Made by a program: the position numbers and the translations under genes. The notes under the pieces are model-generated. The model saw nothing but the letters and a program-made list of their open reading frames with translations, searched no databases and was not told the origin of the DNA. This document shows positions 56,914 to 64,000 of a stretch of DNA of 64,000 nucleotides, piece by piece (positions within the stretch are counted from its first letter, which is position 1; the number at the start of each line of letters is the position of its first letter). Source of the DNA: Exophiala sp. HKRS030. Taxonomy: Eukaryota > Ascomycota > Eurotiomycetes > Chaetothyriales > Herpotrichiellaceae. The DNA is taken from positions 806,001 to 870,000 of the forward strand of contig JAHWDD010000004.1 of assembly GCA_023897205.1 (NCBI GenBank), given 5' to 3'.

Positions 56914-59900
56914 TTATTCTGATAACCTTGGCTGTACCAGAATTCCATTATCACCTTCAATTAGCAGCATGTCTTCACATATCAAATGCCATGGATCTGG
57001 GAACAAACAAACCTCTGGCTCAGAAGGGTTCAACAACAAACCATAGACTCGGACAAGAATGTATACATTGTTTTGAGTTTTTTCCGTCCAGAATTGTCGA
57101 GCATACTTCTTCGACATTGAGATCTGATTGTTGCTCAGACGCACACCCGTGTCTAGCCTACCAAGGGTCGTTTTGACTTCCAAATGATAGGTTTTGTTCG
57201 CTTGCTCTGTCACCCACTCCAAGCCTTTTACGTTATCACGAAGATACTGACCGAATCGTCCATCAACATCCGTGTATGTGAAATCAGCATAGTCCTTTTC
57301 GAAACCTTCAAACCGAATCACACTGACTTTGTTTCGATTCCGACTCGTCCAATGCTCATAGTTGAATGACGGCGCAAATTTCTCCTGCAGGAATTTGAAA
57401 AACTATTGTCGTCATCAGTGGGCTGCTGAGCAGTCAGTACGTGCGGGTCTGTGACCTACCAGATGCTCTCCAACAAATCCAATCTCCTGAGGCGAGTCTG
57501 TTGTAGAGTCTTGGAGGAAACTGTTACCACCACCAGAGATATCTCTGAATCTTCTTTCGGAAGCTGTCTGGCCAGATGAGTGTCGAACTGTCGTTGTCTC
57601 GGCCTGGAGTCCAAATTCTAAATTCGCTTCTCTCGCTGGCGTAAGATTTGGCCTGCTTTCAATGAGGGTGGAGACATCCGTGCGTGTATGACGGATCACC
57701 GAGGGTGTTATGCTGGTCAGACCATCCACGCTGATGACCTCGTCGTTGGATGGGGAAGGTGAAATGGTAAGATCGAATTGGAATCCAGTGAAAACCCCAG
57801 AGCCAAAGCTTGCCGCTGGGCCCCCACTAGATCCTGGGATACCTGCCGATGCTGCCGTTCTTGAAGCCTGTTGGATGATACTCGAAGTACGGTCAGAAAG
57901 TGTGGCATTATTGAATCTAGTCGTCAAACCCTCGCTTGATTCCGGCTGCGGTTGCGATTGAGCTGGTGCAACAACAACAGGGTCTGTTCTATTGGAAAAA
58001 GGAGTCGTAGCCCTGCCCGGTATTGGAGTGGCCGGTTCGGCTGGTTGAACGACGAAAGGATCTGTTCTGTTAGAAAGAGGAGTCCTACTCCTGGAGCGCT
58101 TCGAAGCGTCCGATCTGGTGTGGCTAGTATTCTGAGGCCGTGACCCGTGGACGCTGGGTGTTGACGGTCCTCCTTGCGGAGAAGATAGCCTGTCAGGCAG
58201 ATGCTCCGGTACTGTGGACAATCTGGCCTGGCCGCTGACCTGTAAGTTGCTCAGAGCAAACGCAAGATCGTCATTTGGATCTCCTGCTAGAGTGGCATCG
58301 TCCGAAGCATCAACAACGCTGACATTACCAACATCTGCAACACCCGCAACCGGTGTTGTCGTAGGAATTTTGACTCCGGCTCTTTCAAGCTTTTCCAGAA
58401 ACTGGTCGACTTTCTCCGTCGTAAGAACCTTTGAAACAAGTTCACGATTGGCGTCGCTGAGATTGAAATACTCCGCAATACACTCAGTTAATGGCACGAC
58501 GATGTCCATTATCTCAAGACCTTGTCGAACGTTGATATGGAGCTCTGCCTCAGTATCCGACAACAGTACCTCTCCTTGATCGTCGTGGCCATACTTCCTT
58601 GAACCATTGTCCATTACAAAACGCCTGACGGTGATATTCTCGACACGGAAGACCTGGATGTTACTGAGCTTGGTCTTCGCTGCTTCCACTCCGGAGGGTG
58701 CATTATTGCTATTCGATACAATCCTTCATTCGTCAGAACGCGTCGAGAATCAGCAGGGTGCTCGATACTTACCCAATAAGGTACGGACTTTGCCTTCGGA
58801 GCCTGGCCGTCAATGCTGAGTCGAGTACCTGAGACCCACCATGCCGAATCTGTTCCGTTTGAACGCTCTTCGACAAGCGTTTTTGGTCCATGGATAATTT
58901 CTGAAATATGTTATCCACAGATGATTTCTCATCTTCAGTCACATCCAGCAGGGGCAACACTCCTTCGAACCTCGCCTTCAGCCATTTCATGTCTGCGATC
59001 CAGAACCTGTCCGCCGCTCGGCAAAATGTCGTTTTCACCGCGAATAGATCATTGGAATTTTCCGGTTTGATAGGAAAGATACGAGCGGCCAGCAAAGCAG
59101 TTTTTTGAGCTGCTGACGGAGTCATCTTGACCAGAAAGGTATCGAGGGCCGGTAGTATATCATGGCGCAAGCTTTTGACGCGTTCGATCAAATTCTTCGT
59201 CTCCATGACAGACAACTCAGAAATTAAGTCATCGAGCCCAGCATTTCTCACCCTCAAGTGTGTCTCGAAAAGCACATTACATCCTCGATAGATCTTGGAA
59301 AGCACGGGATATTTGGTGCAATTGAATGATGCTCTCCACACGCAATCTTTGGGATATAGCCATCGCCTAGGCTCCACATATATCAAAGGTTCGCGTTGAA
59401 AATCACTCCTAAAAACCACGTCAGTCGATTGCTGAATCATTCCTTCGATCGACGTACACGTCTAACGTTGTCAAACCGTTGAATGCCGCTAGAGCCTTGT
59501 AGATTTTTTGTGCCAGTTCCTTTGTTTGTCTGTTTTCATCTGTTGCTTTCAAGCACTGGACTTGTCTGACGTAAAAAGCTGGCGTGAGAGCAGTCAACAC
59601 TCCAAACTCCCAGAGGAAGGTCCACCCAGCGTCATTGGGATCGTCCAATTGTACGATGGGCAGGAGTCCCAAGGTGGCAGATGTCAAGGAAGGCAATACC
59701 GTTTCACACAGTTCATGGTCGCCTTGATCAGTAAGCACACTTAGGGTTCTGATTTCGTGACGGAACGTGTAAGCTTGGGTCTTAGTCATCCTGCCCCAAA
59801 TATACTCAGATTGATTTCGCTCTTTCAGATGTCCCAGAAACTTTTTTGATCCGTTCCTTTCCATGAGGTGTTTCATAGCACCCGTAAGTGTTCCATGCAA

Positions 59901-62062
59901 CTGAAGTGGTGGGAATGTTTGCACGCCGTCGACCTCGAGTAGAAATTTCAGCCATAACACCTCTTCAACCGGTTGAACAGCCTTTTCATACGACGGATGC
60001 AGCCAGTTCACGCCATCAAAGTCGTCGGCAAAAAGCGCTCTGATCGCACTTCCTCTTTCACCAAACGGGACACAGATACCTCCGAGTCGAGCGATGCCTT
60101 TCGAATCGGCTAGGAGCAGGGGTATCCTTGATCCATACTCGTGCACATAGTTAGCACGAAACAGATAAACGGCATGAGAGACAAGGTCATTCACAGTCCT
60201 CGCCAGCGTGGTCTTCTCGTGACTTTTGACTATCATCTTGCATATTTCCGTTCCATGGCAAGATTTGACTCCAAGCAAAGTATATAATTGGCGACGATAG
60301 GAGTTGCTGGATGCGCCTGGTTCCACGAAGCCAAAATCTAGTCCGGCAGGAATGGAGGTTCTGCTGTTATCATGGAAAAAGATAGGCTTGTCAATGATCG
60401 AGTCGCCAGAAATCCAAACACCGTCATTTCGTGGGATTATGTTGAGTGATCTGCAAGCATAGAAAGCTCCTGAATAGTCTGGAGAACCGTACGGTGAGAG
60501 ATATTTCAGCAGAATTGCTGCCACACGGGAATGCCATTCCGTAGTGTTTCTCACAAACGTTGTAGATTTCTGAGAAATGTATTCCTTCAGCTGATTAACA
60601 AAGTCGGAGATGCTGAAAGATTTCATACCCAATTTGAAGAGAACATGAGATAAGCCAGGTGTGTACGCCTTTGATATAACCTGCATGGCATGGGTGCCAA
60701 CTGTGATAACCAGCTCCCCTGAATCATCGCGCCAGTCCGCGTCTGCGATCAAAGATCTGTGTGCTGAGCGAAAGGTATCGCGCGATAACTCCATCTGAAA
60801 CAATTCCATTGACTGCAGCTTAGCATCGCTAGAATCGCAAATAGATTTCATGAATGGATGGCGAATTGACCAGAGACAATCCACATATTTTGGCCAAGTA
60901 TGTCGCATTTCCGACTCGGGCGAAGTTGCCAGCCATTCGAAAGCGAGGCAAATTGCTTCCGATATCCCTTGCTGGAGGCTTTTATTCCACGCTGAATCTT
61001 TATCGACGTCATGTCGATTCGCAGTCAAGACAAAGTCTGCGTGAATCAGAAACTAGAAAGAATATCAGCCCGAGTCCCCAGGCAGCCATGCCATCCTTAC
61101 CTGAAACCCAAATGAACCAATAGGTAGGAACGCATACGTTTTTTGCGGCTCGAGAATGGGTTTGTTGTTATTATGGGGAAATGCGAGCACAATTGTAGTT
61201 GAACTGTCTCCAGACGGACGTTCGCTTCCGGGGAGTCTTACTGGCATGTCATCAAGCACATGTCTGAAATAAACGTAGTGTTGAAGCGATGTCGATGCAC
61301 TGTTATTCGTCTTTGTGATTATGGTAGCACCGCGGTCAATATCAATTAGCGTGCCCACTTTATCAACTAAATGTCCAGTCGAAACTTTCAAGTTGACACC
61401 ACCGATCTTCCGGGAAAAGAGCAAAAATGAGAAATCGAAAGAGGCGATCTGGGTATGCAGTGCTTGAAAGTCAACGCCGGCCTTCAACCACAGTGTGACC
61501 GAGGTTCCAGCAACGTTGCGACCATCATCCAGCCAGACGGGCAGAACCATTCCAACGTTTCCGAGTGGGGGTCTTGTATCGAGTCTAAAAGTATAGGCGC
61601 CAGAATGGATATCGACCACGTCCGCAATCCTGAAAACCGACTTAAATCCAATTCCCTTTTCACCTATAGTATCATTCTGGCCTTTCTTGGAACTGTATCC
61701 TATGCCACAAAGTGATTCAACATCGGCCTTGGTGAAACCGATCTCGTTGGTCTGAAATGTTAGATACTTATCGGAAAGGATGAAGTCAACACGAGGTTTT
61801 GTGTTTGCCGCGTATTTGCTGTCATCAGCATTCTGTAACAATTCCCATATGAAATGACTGAAGTCCCCATAGAGCTGATCGGATAGACTGGGATACTTGT
61901 CAGCAAAGGCTCAAAAGATGGAAGCGGGTATGAGGACATGTTCAAAGACATGGAGAGATCACGAAGATTAATATTGCTCTCGATATCCACGGCATCCTCA
62001 GAAACGCCACGTCTCTTTCGGAAGGATTTGATATGCTCTCTTGCTCGTTCACGTGCACTCAT
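56914..62062 (-). CDS. NO VEIN-like protein: GHKL/HATPase N-terminus and DUF3883 C-terminus
   Basis: Large protein of unknown cell role. Exons 61101-62062, 59458-61052, 58773-59408, 57460-58723 and 56914-57402 with introns of 48-57 nt; 1648 residues after one added C. The N-terminal ATPase fold shows ELLQNADDS (73-81; N box), FTKADVESLCGIGYSSKK (109-126) and GEKGIGFKSVF (133-143), as in Hsp90/sacsin/NOV. A Ser/Thr/Pro-rich disordered part lies at about residues 1150-1450. The end (about 1515-1648) is DUF3883, with YHLEVKTT (E1561, K1563) resembling the ExK half of PD-(D/E)xK nucleases, and GVRLSNNQ. The start MSARERAREHIKSFRKRRG is typical. The frame change at gg 61918-61919 (SFEP to FADKYPSLSDQLY) fits one lost C. 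The family is sure; the activity is unproven. Confidence 0.87.
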
Positions 62063-64000
62063 GGTCACAAAATCCGTACCAGAGATACAATATCGAATCA
62101 CACGGAGTTGGGAATGCCAACATAGAACAGTACGTGACCGGGCTCCAAAACACGAAGCAGAGCGCACAATGAGTACAGAGAAATCACAACGGGGGACGAT
62201 GTACTAGCCGGTGCCTGTGGTCATGCAACAGCTGGATGCAAGAGATTGTGCAGGAGAACGGATCTGGCAAAAGATTTTGCCAAGCAGATGCCTTCCGTTC
62301 TGCACTTTTGTTCATGGGTCTCTGCACTACATGCTATGCAACGCAAGCCAGCCATTGTGGCCACGATCCAGTCCACAAGCGGCCGCGCAGGTTGTGCCAA
62401 CCAGGCCCGTCCTGCAGTGTTAACTGTCTATGAAGTCCAGCATTCCCTCGAGTGAGACCGAAGGCGTCGCGGTTAGGGGTTGCACACGTGCTTGTATGCA
62501 TAAAAGTGGCCTACGGACCGCAAAGCCCAGTTCAGGGTCGCAGCGACGCTTGTAAATCTTGCAGCCACTGCTGGTCGGGTACTTGGCAACCAAGGATGCT
62601 GGGCAGGGCTTATGTGCCTGGTACTGCAGGGGCTGCAGTGTTTGAATCATATTCAACAGCTATCGCTTCGCGTCTCGGGCCAGAATTCCTCCACTGCTGA
62701 TCAACAATAAATTCTGGAGGTGGATTAGAACCAGAATAGAAGGTAATCGGAAGCGGTTCAAGGATACCTGCAAGCAAAGCAATTTCAATTCTATCAAGGA
62801 CAAGGGGGTTGGTGGGCAGTTGGTGGTTTAAGTCCAGCTCAGCAGAAGTCGAGGTTGACTCAAGGTTGACTCAGGAGGCGGACAGTGGAGACGTGAGAGC
62901 CGCGTGTGCCGGCTGAGATAGCCCCGGGCGCCTGGTGGGTCATAACCAGACCCGCCTGGCCGCCTTGGCCTGCTCCAAGTAGCTAGATAAGCGCCTGGTC
63001 AGGATGGGGCCTCAGAAGTCCTGACGAGTTGCATCGAGCACTTAAGTGGTGTGATCTTGATAAGAAGACTGACAATCGCGGTATCAACGTCGAATTTCAT
63101 AGAAGTTGCCAGGTTATCCCTGCCTGCGCTGGTCAATAGTCGTGTCAACGGATTGGTGACAACTTGTCCCAGTCGTCAATCATTGTCAGGTTCAAGAGTC
63201 TCTGTCCTTTCTGCTGACATCCAAGTCAGTCGTGGTCAGTGTCGCGTAAAATATGGGGCGTGGAGTTTCGGTCCTCCTCTTTGTCCATCACTTCTCCTGA
63301 ATTCTTACCTGCAGAATCATATGCCAACGCTATTGCCAGCGATGCCTTGCAGATCTTCCGAGACTACGGAGGACATCTATAGGCCTTTGATCGTAGAGGT
63401 TAAATATGTGTGCGCATAGCCAGACCAGGACGGAGATCGATTTTTTCGCTTGTCTCCTCATGACCCGGGGTGACTCCCATACTGTTTGTTGGAAATCGGC
63501 CGAATTGCTTCTCGCATAGCAGGTAAGGTCGAATGTAAAATGGAGAAATTCATGGCTTCGGCGCGGTGCAAATGAAGAGCAGAATATCCTGGTACTCCGC
63601 TATGTTGTGCAATGCTGCTACCAAGGAACAGGGTTTGCTTTTCTCCTGCGCGCTGGGTGGGTTTATTCGGTCCTTTGCGTGATTAGCCATATCTCTGCCA
63701 AAGTTAACAAAAAGTCCAGCGTCGAAAGCGAAAGTGTAGCAATGAAACCTTGCGAAATTCGAAGCTTGGTCATAGTATAAATAATATATCTGGTCTAGGT
63801 ACTTTTTTCCTGTCAGCATCATCCAGATTCTTTCGCCGAAGTATCATGATGAACAATCGGGCAGAGAGATTTGTTGATAGAACAAAGTATGGTGACCATC
63901 GCCATGCACATGCAACGTTACCAGGGAAAAATCTCATTGATGTGGCACCACTTCTGCTTGAGCGCCCAGCGCCTGTTCTTACTCGATGCGTTGTATCACC
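62063..64000. other. Gene-poor right end
   Basis: 1.9 kb upstream of the NO VEIN-like gene. Short frames (plus 63051-63419, minus 63550-63822) have no domain. G/C-rich TAGGC-free DNA alternates with AT-rich patches. Nothing supported. Confidence 0.45.

Noticed and set aside
1..64000. CRISPR arrays, operons or bacterial-type regulatory sites
   Set aside because: The genes have spliceosomal introns and eukaryotic families throughout. No regularly spaced repeats were seen.

Overview
The window is nuclear DNA of a filamentous ascomycete (Pezizomycotina). The evidence is short GT-AG introns of about 40-200 nt with CTGAC-like branch sites, a Zn(II)2Cys6 regulator, fungal-type phospholipase D, MET8, PRS, ERG5 (CYP61), ARH1, an M13 peptidase and MCT-type MFS carriers, and large gene-poor spacers with degenerate repeats. 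The class cannot be fixed from sequence alone.

Left part (1-5.2 kb): a truncated phospholipase D, then MET8 (siroheme synthesis), divergent from a PRPP synthetase subunit with a long acidic insert. From 5.2 to 11.8 kb the DNA is gene-poor, with one possible broken gene near 7 kb and one small cysteine-rich protein gene near 8 kb. From 11.8 to 22.7 kb lie a SERINC/TMS1-like membrane protein, a divergent nodulin-like MFS carrier, a coiled-coil conserved fungal protein, a SAP/HeH-like multi-pass membrane protein and a GNAT acetyltransferase.

Middle (22.8-36.9 kb): a Zn(II)2Cys6 regulator divergent from a type-B carboxylesterase, followed by a monocarboxylate-type MFS carrier. This could be a small ester-use locus. 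A nine-exon M13 zinc metallopeptidase and a fungal-trans-like protein without a zinc cluster follow. From 36.9 to 47.8 kb is a repeat-rich, gene-poor stretch with a few small or broken hypothetical genes.

Right part (47.8-62.1 kb): a tRNA-Ile(AAU) gene whose variable loop is split by a 60-nt element with GT-AG ends, followed 9 bp later by a 258-bp MITE. The MITE separates the tRNA from its likely original poly-T terminator. Then come ARH1 (mitochondrial ferredoxin reductase), an L-2-hydroxyglutarate dehydrogenase-like flavoenzyme, ERG5 (ergosterol C-22 desaturase) and a 1.65-k-residue NO VEIN-like protein (HATPase plus DUF3883). The last 1.9 kb has no gene I can support.

Six genes carry ten clear breaks, and a seventh (the NO VEIN-like gene) a probable one. 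Every break behaves as loss of one C or G from a C/G run, and restoring one base per site brings each full gene back to a whole number of codons. This points to uncorrected base-calling errors in the assembly rather than mass pseudogenisation.
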